Below are positions 1 to 6,556 of a stretch of 21,916 bases of DNA, one piece after another. The translations under genes and the position numbers were made by a program. The stretch is taken from the IMG/VR virus record IMGVR_UViG_3300018420_002346, positions 1-21,916 of that record. One strand, written 5' to 3'. The stretch is from a virus. The notes under the pieces are model-generated. The model saw nothing but the letters and a program-made list of their open reading frames with translations. It was not told the origin of the DNA and searched no databases. The number at the start of each line of letters is the position of its first letter. Position 1 is the first letter of the stretch.

Positions 1-14
1 AAGATTGCAATCTT
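1..14. repeat. 14-bp perfect palindrome at window edge
   Basis: The first 14 bases (AAGATTGCAATCTT) equal their own reverse complement, and the last two belong to the stop codon of the amidinotransferase gene on the minus strand. There is no loop and no T-run visible inside the window, so it is not a convincing intrinsic terminator. What lies to the left is unseen. It may be chance in AT-rich DNA. Confidence 0.3.
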
Positions 15-1071
15 AGTCAAAGTAACTCTCCAAGCCACCTTTGCGTTTTACATCTAATGTATTACAGTGAAAGCCGCCGCTCATACTACGAGCTTGACGT
101 GCAGGACACGCTACACTTTCAATGCCATACTTGTCTAATATACGCATTAGTGGTTCTTGGTCTTTGTCAATTACTACACAATTTTCATTAATGCTTAACA
201 AGTTCATACCAATCCACGGACTGCAAGGACTTACACCGTTTGGTAAATTGGCATTTGGTGCAACAAGATCTTCCATACCTACAAAAATCTTATCCCATGA
301 TTCGAATATCTTTGGATAATGATCTGGTGTACAACGTTCTGCATTAAACATAACTAATCCAGGGCGTAAAGGAATAACTGTGCTATCAAAGTGCGCAAAG
401 AAGTAAAAGTCTTCTGCTAGGTGTAACTTATATCCTCTTGGCTCTACAATAGTCTTTAACCATTCGTATCCTAATAACGATCCTGTGTTACTTACTTGAT
501 ATAATAAGTCCTTGCCAAGTCTTACAATGTTTGGAGCCTCCCATACAATTTCATTGTTCTTTACTGTAGGAACACTTAGGTCTTCAAATTGATATAGATC
601 GTCTTTAAGAATAGGAGCAGGACTTTTGATCCATTGTACGCCTTCTTTCATTTGCTGATATAAGTAGTCGTAATATACACGAGTTTCGTATTGTCTTGCC
701 CGCATAGGACTACTACATTCGATAATCATATTATCAAGTGGCAACAATAAATCTCTTGGACAAAAACTATACCATCCTGTTGTTGTCCAGTCAGGCGAAC
801 TAAATTCTACACTGTGATCTGTAGGAGTAGGACGATGCACTTTAATACCTAACTTAGTTAGTGTATCAGATAAAATTTCTAAATCTTCTTCTGCTTCTTC
901 CATGATTTGTTTATCATGTGGACCTTCTAATCCCTTTAGTTCTTCTTCACTGTAGGTTGCGTACGAAAAACTACGAACACTAGGGTCCATAGTAGGAAGC
1001 ACTGCGCCTTTGGCAGTGCCTACAAAGATTTCTTCTAACGGATCCCAGTCATTGTTTGATTGTACTGCCAT
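13..1071 (-). CDS. Glycine/inosamine-type amidinotransferase
   Basis: This 352-residue protein matches the L-arginine:glycine amidinotransferase / StrB family, which moves the amidino group of arginine to an amine acceptor through a cysteine intermediate. Family landmarks are in order: EAPNIVRLGKD (178-188, with the catalytic Asp188), AHFDST (His227 in the HxD position), WIGMNLLSI (286-294) and GGFHCNTLDVKRKG near the C-terminus with the nucleophile at Cys336. The end, LESYFD, resembles the end of human AGAT, so the gene looks full length. All three catalytic positions are present. The ATG is preceded by GGGAG seven bases upstream, and the start overlaps the aminotransferase gene by 23 nt, so the two are probably co-translated. 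The acceptor cannot be read from sequence: glycine, another amino acid or an aminocyclitol are all possible. Confidence 0.9.
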   Translation of the reverse strand: MAVQSNNDWDPLEEIFVGTAKGAVLPTMDPSVRSFSYATYSEEELKGLEGPHDKQIMEEAEEDLEILSDTLTKLGIKVHRPTPTDHSVEFSSPDWTTTGWYSFCPRDLLLPLDNMIIECSSPMRARQYETRVYYDYLYQQMKEGVQWIKSPAPILKDDLYQFEDLSVPTVKNNEIVWEAPNIVRLGKDLLYQVSNTGSLLGYEWLKTIVEPRGYKLHLAEDFYFFAHFDSTVIPLRPGLVMFNAERCTPDHYPKIFESWDKIFVGMEDLVAPNANLPNGVSPCSPWIGMNLLSINENCVVIDKDQEPLMRILDKYGIESVACPARQARSMSGGFHCNTLDVKRKGGLESYFD

Positions 1072-1951
1072 CTAAAACTCCCTTATTTAAATAATTATGA
1101 AAACTAAGCCTATTAGTATTACTGCCACGATTATAATCAATCCATTCATCGCCGCCTATACCAAAAAGAACAGTTGCACTAGGCTTAGTGTTTGTAATTT
1201 TACAAAACTTTATTTGTGTTGTTCTATATTTGTTTACTATATAATCCGAACTAAAATTATTAATCAATTCTAATCCTAGTATTGCTCCAAGTCTATTTTG
1301 ATAATTTGCCTTTTCATAAACAAACAAAGTATCATCGTCATCTTCTTTTGTTAACCGCATACCAATACGTGCGTGTGCTACTGGAAATGTTTTACTTAAA
1401 CTAAATGTAATATCAGTTATACACTTATGATTAAAATCAAAATCTAGTTCCGAACTTATTGTATAGTATGCACAATCTATTAGTACAGGTATGTTTAATG
1501 CACTACAATTATGTAAGATAAAATCCATTTGTTCGTGTTTGTTACCTGTATCAGCAAACGGATAACTTATAATTACAGCATCATTGCCATCTAACTTTCC
1601 GTCTTCAATATAGTCCCAATTTAATTTACTATTTCGCCAAGCTAACTGATGATACAAATATTCTGATTTAAAAATCCTAAATCTTCTATTAAGATTTTTC
1701 ATATAAAATTTATCAAATGCTTCGCTTGTACCATGTGAATACACAGCATATTTAAAATTATCTAATCCTGTTGTATTGTGAGGATGTTGTTTAATCCAAT
1801 CTAAATATGTTTGACAAAACTCTTTATTAATATCAATATTAGAAAATTGATCTAAGCTGATATTCTGCATGGCATTTAATACATTGGCATCATTTACTGC
1901 GGCTGAGTGACCAAACGGTAAATGCTTATTGTCATATTGATACTTACTCAT
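1049..1951 (-). CDS. PLP-dependent aminotransferase, fold type I, compact
   Basis: This 300-residue protein has the marks of a class I/II aminotransferase. SHGTSEAFDKFY (72-83) fits the phosphate-binding turn, VLIDCAYY (156-163) supplies the Asp159 that pairs with the pyridine nitrogen, and FSLSKTFPVAHARIG (183-197) is the Schiff-base motif with Lys187 and the following Arg195. NRLSF near 280-284 places an Arg where the substrate carboxylate is usually held. At 300 residues it is well below the usual 380-420, so the small domain is reduced. It overlaps the upstream oxygenase gene by 8 nt and the downstream amidinotransferase by 23 nt. A plausible order is amine installation followed by amidination, as in aminocyclitol pathways, but that order is inference. 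The Shine-Dalgarno site is weak, consistent with translational coupling. Confidence 0.8.
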   Translation of the reverse strand: MSKYQYDNKHLPFGHSAAVNDANVLNAMQNISLDQFSNIDINKEFCQTYLDWIKQHPHNTTGLDNFKYAVYSHGTSEAFDKFYMKNLNRRFRIFKSEYLYHQLAWRNSKLNWDYIEDGKLDGNDAVIISYPFADTGNKHEQMDFILHNCSALNIPVLIDCAYYTISSELDFDFNHKCITDITFSLSKTFPVAHARIGMRLTKEDDDDTLFVYEKANYQNRLGAILGLELINNFSSDYIVNKYRTTQIKFCKITNTKPSATVLFGIGGDEWIDYNRGSNTNRLSFHNYLNKGVLDGSTIKQ

Positions 1952-2462
1952 TATCTAACCACGTAATTTGCATAACTATAAAATCTGTAAAACTAAAATT
2001 ACTAACTCCGTGCCATGTATATGCACTCCAACTATATATATCACCTACACTCCATTGTGTGTTAGCCTCTTGGTCAATTTGCATTACTTGACCTTTATCC
2101 CAAGGCGTAAGCATAACAACAGTTCTGTTTATATTTTCTGCTTGCTGTTCTGTAATATTATTATACCGTACAAAGGTAGAATAGCTATCGTAATGCATCC
2201 AAAGATTATATCCTGGAGTTAGCTTTAAAAAGTTATAATGATGGATTTTATTTTCAAACGGTGTTAGATACCTTTTTAATTCATCGTCGATTTTAGGATT
2301 AAGCGCCATATAATGCTTAGAACATTCCTTTGGCATACCGAGCTTACGATATTGATCTTCTAACGCTAATTTTTTAGTTGTAGCAAAGTTATCCCATATA
2401 TCAGTATGCGGAACTTCATCTATCATATATGTTTCTAACCATTCAAACTGATCTGTGTTCAT
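1944..2462 (-). CDS. 2OG-Fe(II) oxygenase-like protein lacking the usual 2OG arginine
   Basis: This 172-residue double-stranded beta-helix protein is of the small phage 2OG-Fe(II) oxygenase type. The segment LTPGYNLWMHYDSYSTF (81-97) carries the HxD iron motif (His90, Asp92), GDIYSWSAYTWHGVSNF (140-156) carries the distal His151, and the strand ending in IVMQITW follows. In the paralogue starting at 4234 an Arg lies 10 residues after the distal His; here that position is Phe161 and no basic residue is nearby. Either 2OG is anchored from another strand (Arg113 is a candidate) or the enzyme uses no 2OG. AGGA lies seven bases before the ATG. The gene overlaps the GT-like C-terminal reading frame by 20 nt upstream and the aminotransferase by 8 nt downstream. 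Confidence 0.72.
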   Translation of the reverse strand: MNTDQFEWLETYMIDEVPHTDIWDNFATTKKLALEDQYRKLGMPKECSKHYMALNPKIDDELKRYLTPFENKIHHYNFLKLTPGYNLWMHYDSYSTFVRYNNITEQQAENINRTVVMLTPWDKGQVMQIDQEANTQWSVGDIYSWSAYTWHGVSNFSFTDFIVMQITWLDNE

Positions 2463-2805
2463 TTGCTAGTCCTTTAACTATTTCTTTGTTATGCCATAAA
2501 ATAGGCTGCATTGACTTTAATATAGACTCAAGTGTATTGTAATCTAGCGAATTAATGTAATCTAAAGTTTTAAATATTTTTTTTAAACGTTGTTCATGAT
2601 CAATTTCGTCATCATAGCTTTCGTCCCAAAATTTTTCAAATGTCTTAAACCCTTTACTTTTTAATAACTTTAATGTGTTAGGTGGTCCAACAATAACAAA
2701 CGGTGTTGAATTCCATATAGGTATTATAATTTTTTCACTAAAATAACTAGTAGGATCTAAAAAACCTGATTCACATACTACTGCACAAAATACATCAGTA
2801 AACAT
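2443..2805 (-). CDS. C-terminal part of GT-like phage protein, after an in-frame stop
   Basis: The 120 residues match the C-terminal domain of a family I know only as conserved phage proteins with a faint glycosyltransferase (fucosyltransferase-like) signature. CAVVCESGF (7-15) is followed by FSEKIIIPIWNSTPFVIVGP (22-41, the SEK...PI...G pattern), then GFKTFEKFWDESYDDEID. Relatives are single proteins with an N-terminal half like the reading frame just upstream, which is in the same frame and ends in TAA five codons before this ATG. The ATG has no proper ribosome site: only GTGAG directly against it. This is therefore probably the distal half of one gene broken by a nonsense codon, or a product of readthrough or reinitiation. 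A separately expressed domain is possible but less likely. Confidence 0.6.
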   Translation of the reverse strand: MFTDVFCAVVCESGFLDPTSYFSEKIIIPIWNSTPFVIVGPPNTLKLLKSKGFKTFEKFWDESYDDEIDHEQRLKKIFKTLDYINSLDYNTLESILKSMQPILWHNKEIVKGLANEHRSV

Positions 2806-2820
2806 CTCACGCTTAATTTA
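2806..2820 (-). other. In-frame TAA junction between two halves of a GT-like gene
   Basis: On the minus strand the upstream frame reads ...SLVPN, then TAA at 2820-2818, then codons for I-K-R-E, then the ATG of the downstream frame. Both reading frames start at coordinates that are multiples of three, so only this stop codon separates them. Converting it to a sense codon would give a protein of about 433 residues. Confidence 0.75.
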
Positions 2821-3744
2821 ATTAGGAACAAGGCTTACACTAGGAATTTCTAATCTGTCAGTTATCTTTCCGTATACAGTTGAAGGATTACATTTTATTG
2901 TGTCTATTTGTAAGGGAGACATTTCGTCTAATTTCTTTTGTCCTGTAATTATTGATTTTCTTAATTTAGTATCCCAATTATTAATATTAAACCATATTGC
3001 ATTTTTAAAATTCTTAGGTGACATTTTATAGTGCCAACTAATTTTAGAATCAAAATTTATTAAGTACGAAGCAATTATATGCCTATATGGTTCATATCGC
3101 CAGTTAGTATTAATAAATTTATATTTTAATTTATTTTTTCTAAAAGTTCCTTGATTTCTTGTTATTTTAATAATTCTATCTTGTGTATCAATATCGTAAT
3201 ATTTGAATTTTATATTAGTATATCTTGATGAAAACTTTTCTAAATTTAATTCTGGGGAGCATACTGTTACATTAGTCAGTTTATTATTTTCAATTAAATC
3301 CTGTACACTATCTAATTGAAATGATCTTGACCCATTTGAAAATTTTCCTTTTAATAATCCTTCGTTATTTTCTAACAATATTAAATCTTGCTTGAGATTA
3401 TTTCTATTTAATTTAGTTCGTGATCCTGTATATTTAAGAATATTTTCAGTTAGATAAACAGTTAGTCCTACCTTATTAAGCAAATCAATAGTATCATTAT
3501 TGTAACGAATACTATCCATTTGAGGACACTCAAGTGTATCGTTAAATATCATAAATGGCGTTTCGTTGTGATCTAGTATTGTTAAATAATCCTTAAAAGA
3601 TTGTATCGGCGAAGTATAAAATGACGGATCACTATATTTAAAATCTTTATCACTTATGCCTTCTTCTAACAAGTATTCTATATTATTAACATCAATTATT
3701 TTATAACTTGAAATATGTTCTAATAATAACGGGCCATTATACAT
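2818..3744 (-). CDS. N-terminal part of GT-like conserved phage protein
   Basis: This 308-residue protein has no clear signal peptide or membrane segment. The recognisable element is YKFINTNWRYEPYRHIIASY near 205-225, which corresponds to the N-R-x-x-x-x-HR signature seen in phage GT-like proteins whose C-terminal half carries the SEK...PI...G motif. That half lies immediately downstream in the same frame beyond a TAA. The N-terminal 190 residues are lysine/asparagine rich and unrecognised. The ATG has GGAG six bases upstream and overlaps the oxygenase gene before it by 8 nt. DNA here is the most AT-rich of the window: 9 G/C in the 60 bases from 3121. A sugar- or surface-modifying role is only inferred. 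Confidence 0.6.
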   Translation of the reverse strand: MYNGPLLLEHISSYKIIDVNNIEYLLEEGISDKDFKYSDPSFYTSPIQSFKDYLTILDHNETPFMIFNDTLECPQMDSIRYNNDTIDLLNKVGLTVYLTENILKYTGSRTKLNRNNLKQDLILLENNEGLLKGKFSNGSRSFQLDSVQDLIENNKLTNVTVCSPELNLEKFSSRYTNIKFKYYDIDTQDRIIKITRNQGTFRKNKLKYKFINTNWRYEPYRHIIASYLINFDSKISWHYKMSPKNFKNAIWFNINNWDTKLRKSIITGQKKLDEMSPLQIDTIKCNPSTVYGKITDRLEIPSVSLVPN

Positions 3745-4234
3745 CTACAACTCCAGTAACTTGTATAGTGTATCTATTTTTATTTCCAACATTAACTGCA
3801 CTATGTAAGGTTGTTCCTGACCATCCTACTATGTCGCCAGCTTTCCAATTAGAATAAACTGTACTACCTACTGTTAAAAGATGACCTTGTTCCCAATCTT
3901 CAGCAAATATTACGTAACGCTTTATAAGATTTAAGTCTAAAACATTGTGCGCTTTTGAATAGTATCCGTATTTGTCTTGATGTGGTGGCAGATAGTGCCC
4001 AGGTGTTAGGCAATGAAAACATACTCCTATATGTTCTAGGTCTACAAAATGTTTTGATACAGTATCAATTATGTGTGTTTCGTCCTTAATAGGGCATATG
4101 CCAATTGTAGTATTATCGATATTATGTCCTATGCGTTTCCAAGCAGAGAGCTGCTCTTTATCTCTAAAATACTCTTGGGTATACGATAAAGTTTTATAGT
4201 AATTAGACCAAAAAGGACGAATCGATTTCTTCAT
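3737..4234 (-). CDS. 2OG-Fe(II) oxygenase, small phage type
   Basis: I place the start at the ATG at 4234, giving 165 residues. A longer frame would run across the divergent promoter into the opposite gene. CLTPGHYLPPHQDKYG contains the HxD iron motif (His85, Asp87), AGDIVGWSGTTLHSAVN contains the distal His144, and NKNRYTIQ puts Arg154 ten residues later for 2-oxoglutarate. All cofactor residues are present. The closest architecture in the window is the protein starting at 2462. The substrate is unknown. It is the first gene of the minus-strand block, lies directly against a late-type promoter and has no Shine-Dalgarno sequence. Confidence 0.8.
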   Translation of the reverse strand: MKKSIRPFWSNYYKTLSYTQEYFRDKEQLSAWKRIGHNIDNTTIGICPIKDETHIIDTVSKHFVDLEHIGVCFHCLTPGHYLPPHQDKYGYYSKAHNVLDLNLIKRYVIFAEDWEQGHLLTVGSTVYSNWKAGDIVGWSGTTLHSAVNVGNKNRYTIQVTGVVDV

Positions 4235-4247
4235 ATTAATATTTATA
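4235..4247 (-). promoter_or_regulatory. T4-type late promoter for the minus-strand block
   Basis: The minus strand reads TATAAATA (4247-4240), an exact match to the T4 late-promoter -10 element, followed by TTAAT and then the ATG at 4234. In T4 the element covers about -13 to -6, which puts +1 on the A of the start codon. The match is exact, but the region is AT-rich, so function is inferred. Confidence 0.6.
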
Positions 4248-4260
4248 TACGCACTTAACG

Positions 4261-4273
4261 AATAAATATTAAT
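4261..4273 (+). promoter_or_regulatory. Late-type promoter for the plus-strand block
   Basis: The plus strand reads AATAAATA (4261-4268), fitting the NATAAATA late motif of T4-like marine phages, followed by TTAAT and the ATG at 4274. Geometry is identical to the opposite-strand promoter. There is no Shine-Dalgarno sequence. Confidence 0.55.
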
Positions 4274-4942
4274 ATGATTACGCGAACTAAACATATTGTA
4301 GATCTTGCTCTCATAGAAGAAGCAGCACAATCATTCAAAACTAATGATTTTAAAACTACACTAAACGAGCCATCTGGATCATTCTTCTATGACGGATGGA
4401 GAATTAAGGAAGAGTATAAAAATACAATATGGGAAAAACTGCTTACTACACTTGCTGTTAGTAATCACGGCGAAGCAAGAGTGATAAAGTTAGACATAGA
4501 ACGTTGTTACACTGCACACGCTGATATAGATGATAGGTGGCATTTATCATTAGATCGAGGAAAGCACTTCTTAGTAGATTTAGATACTTTAGAGTTACAT
4601 TCTACTAAATTAGGATATTGGTATAATATGGATACTAGTATTTTGCATAGTGCTGTAAACTTTGGCGATAATCCTCGTTATCAATTAGTTGTTAGACAAC
4701 TGTTAAATAATGCTAAAATTTTAGATAGTAGTAAGGTACAAATTATAGTCAAAGGCGAACATAGTAGATATAAATTTGATAGTACATTAAGTCCTTGGCT
4801 TAATAGAGCTAACAAGAATAGTAGATTAAATTCATTTACAGTTAATGACAATGTTGTAGAGTTTAACATACCAACAGACGATATCGAAATATTGCAGCAG
4901 GTTGTGCCTAAAGAATTCGAGTTTACACATGTCAGAAACTAA
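4274..4942 (+). CDS. 2OG-Fe(II) oxygenase-like protein with C-terminal extension
   Basis: The 222-residue protein has a complete set of iron and 2OG ligands. CYTAHADIDDRWHLSLD gives the HxD motif (His82, Asp84), MDTSILHSAVNFGDNPRYQL gives the distal His125 and Arg135 ten residues later. The -LHSAVN- stretch is the same as in the oxygenase transcribed divergently from the shared promoter, so the pair are paralogues. The order of motifs also resembles aspartyl/asparaginyl beta-hydroxylase-like proteins. Residues 145-222 are an extra region with no family I recognise. It is the first gene of the plus-strand block and overlaps the kinase-like gene by 14 nt. Confidence 0.75.
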   Translation: MITRTKHIVDLALIEEAAQSFKTNDFKTTLNEPSGSFFYDGWRIKEEYKNTIWEKLLTTLAVSNHGEARVIKLDIERCYTAHADIDDRWHLSLDRGKHFLVDLDTLELHSTKLGYWYNMDTSILHSAVNFGDNPRYQLVVRQLLNNAKILDSSKVQIIVKGEHSRYKFDSTLSPWLNRANKNSRLNSFTVNDNVVEFNIPTDDIEILQQVVPKEFEFTHVRN

Positions 4943-5498
4943 TTTAAAACCATTCTTTAAATTTGCAAACGGATATGCGTGTCAAGCTACTCCGTTGTAT
5001 GATGGTAGCTATGATAATACCGTTTTTGTAATGTCTTACAAAGACCAATACTGGTTTGATTTAGAAGTTAGAGGAATTAAATTACTAGAAGGCAAATCTT
5101 ATTCTCCCGAAATAATAGATGTTGACCCTGTACAAAAGAAAATAACATTTAAATGGTATGATACTAATTTAAATCATATGTTGCATTATAACAAACCTTT
5201 ACCTAAAGATTGGATTATTCAAATAAAAGAAATATTAGAAGATTTAGAAAACTCAAATATTTTTAAACTAAACATCTATCCGCACACCTTTTATTTAAAA
5301 AATGATAAAGTATGTGTAATGGATTTATACGCTTGTCTATTAATTGAAGATAAGATTACTAGCGAAGTATTAGAAGGCGTAATAAACAATAAAAGTAGGT
5401 TTCCTATAAAAGACAATATACTTGATATTAAATATGCATACGACTATACAATAACAAACAACATAGGCGAATGGCCAGGAGATTTTTTAAATGCTTAA
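4929..5498 (+). CDS. Degenerate kinase-like (phosphotransferase-fold) protein
   Basis: The start is placed at the ATG at 4929 (189 residues). The upstream in-frame alternative is a TTG inside the previous gene. The pattern is that of a small kinase fold: FDLEVRGIKLL (43-53) fits the alpha-C helix with its Glu, ITFKWYD (72-78) fits the hinge strand, NIYPHTFYL (115-123) stands where kinases have the catalytic loop (D-x-H-P-x-N in aminoglycoside-phosphotransferase types), and VCVMDLY (128-134) fits the metal-binding Asp132. The catalytic Asp and the metal-binding Asn positions read Asn115 and Thr120, so phosphotransfer is doubtful. The same family appears at 7359. Kinase relationship is inferred from pattern only. 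Confidence 0.5.
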   Translation: MSETNLKPFFKFANGYACQATPLYDGSYDNTVFVMSYKDQYWFDLEVRGIKLLEGKSYSPEIIDVDPVQKKITFKWYDTNLNHMLHYNKPLPKDWIIQIKEILEDLENSNIFKLNIYPHTFYLKNDKVCVMDLYACLLIEDKITSEVLEGVINNKSRFPIKDNILDIKYAYDYTITNNIGEWPGDFLNA

Positions 5499-6039
5499 CT
5501 TTATCGGAAATTGTAATAATATTATTTGTTGGAACGATGTTATTAAAAGTGTAGACCAAGCAACTCCTGCATATGTCGGGCCGCGACACGATGTCGGACA
5601 CGAAGTAGAAGGCGTTGACGAAGTTGCAAAACCAATTAGAGATGCTGGATATAAATTCAAAGCCGAAGGTGGTAATGCTAGTTGGGAAATGCATTTTCCA
5701 GGTAAACAATTTTCAGCTGATGTAGTTGACACGTTTATGGAGTTTGTCGGAATGGACAGTTATATAAACTGCTGGATTAGTAAAATATATCCTGGTGATG
5801 TTGCTCCATGGCACTGGGACATAACCGACGACGAAAACACATTAAATGCAAAAGGTGATTTAAAACGATTTCATTGTCATATAGATATTCCTAGGCCTGG
5901 GCATATCTTTATCATTGATAGTACTTGTTTATACAACGAACAACAAGGAAATGTATATCAATGGCCAGATAGAAAGAGTTGGCACGCTGGTGCAAATGCA
6001 GGACTAACGCCAAAGTATCTATTTAACATCTGGGGGTAA
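5491..6039 (+). CDS. 2OG-Fe(II) oxygenase with lysine in the 2OG position
   Basis: The 182-residue protein carries APWHWDITDDE (HxD: His108, Asp110), a jelly-roll core RFHCHIDIPRPGHIF (126-140), and RKSWHAGANAGLTPKYLFNI (161-180) with the distal His165 and Lys175 exactly ten residues later. Some 2OG oxygenases, such as FIH and JmjC proteins, use lysine rather than arginine to bind 2-oxoglutarate, so activity is plausible. A good AGGAG lies nine bases before the ATG, and the gene overlaps its predecessor by 8 nt. It differs enough from the divergent pair that it probably has another substrate. Confidence 0.78.
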   Translation: MLNFIGNCNNIICWNDVIKSVDQATPAYVGPRHDVGHEVEGVDEVAKPIRDAGYKFKAEGGNASWEMHFPGKQFSADVVDTFMEFVGMDSYINCWISKIYPGDVAPWHWDITDDENTLNAKGDLKRFHCHIDIPRPGHIFIIDSTCLYNEQQGNVYQWPDRKSWHAGANAGLTPKYLFNIWG

Positions 6040-6040
6040 A

Positions 6041-6556
6041 ATGAAAATTATCTTAACAGGAGCATCAAACAATATTGGTAATATGTTATTAACGCATTAT
6101 AGTTCACTGTATGATGTTATACCTATAAGTAGAAAGCACAACTGGGATTTATCAATAGAAGCAAAACAACAAGAATTAGTTGAGTTAACTAAAACAGCAG
6201 ATGTGTTATTAAATGTCGGTCACTTAAATTTCTTTCAAGGAATTTTATTAGAAAAAAGTAATGCAAAAATTAATATAAGTTTTAGTAGTTTACTTACAAA
6301 ATTTAATTGGAGCATAATTAAGAATTTTGATAGCCCTACTTATTTGGCTGAAAAGTTATTCTTAGAACATGTACACAACGAATTAAAAAATAGTGCATTA
6401 ATTAGGATTTCTAAATACGGAAAAGGAGGTATACCTAGTATACTTGACGAACAACTAATTAGTGCAATTGACGATGTAATTGAAGGTAGAAGTATACTGC
6501 CTACATGTATTGATATTAGTAATGGGGCAGGTGCTCTATCTCAAGTGCTTTCTTAA
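6041..6556 (+). CDS. Short NAD(P)-dependent SDR-type reductase
   Basis: The 171-residue protein opens with MKIILTGASNNIG, the TGxxxxIG dinucleotide-binding turn of short-chain dehydrogenases. INISFSSLL (78-85) supplies the catalytic Ser region and TYLAEKLF (100-107) is the YxxxK motif (Tyr101, Lys105). Usual SDRs have 230-250 residues; here the loops between the Rossmann strands and the C-terminal substrate lid are shortened. The core catalytic residues are retained. GGGGG lies four bases before the ATG, one base after the oxygenase stop. The 3' end overlaps the convergent oxygenase gene by 41 nt. Carbonyl reduction of a sugar or aldehyde intermediate is likely but unproven. Confidence 0.7.
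   Translation: MKIILTGASNNIGNMLLTHYSSLYDVIPISRKHNWDLSIEAKQQELVELTKTADVLLNVGHLNFFQGILLEKSNAKINISFSSLLTKFNWSIIKNFDSPTYLAEKLFLEHVHNELKNSALIRISKYGKGGIPSILDEQLISAIDDVIEGRSILPTCIDISNGAGALSQVLS

Larger units (their letters stand above)
4231..4277. repeat. 16-bp perfect inverted repeat spanning two divergent gene starts
   Basis: Bases 4231-4246 and 4262-4277 are exact reverse complements, separated by 15 bases. Each arm reads ATAAATATTAATATGA outward, so each contains a late-promoter-like element, the spacer and the start codon of a divergent oxygenase gene. The symmetry gives both genes the same 5' control region. Confidence 0.85.

Noticed and set aside
1968-2222. 84-residue plus-strand open frame rich in Cys, considered as a possible modified-peptide precursor
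   Set aside because: It is fully antisense to the oxygenase gene. There is no ribosome site and no leader-core pattern.
4235-4330. N-terminal extension of the minus-strand oxygenase frame upstream of 4234
   Set aside because: It would run through both promoters and 57 bases into the divergent gene. The extra residues have no oxygenase likeness, and the ATG at 4234 fits the promoter.
5428-5732. Two small minus-strand frames over the 5491 oxygenase
   Set aside because: They are shadow frames without motifs, opposite to a gene with a full HxD...H...K set.
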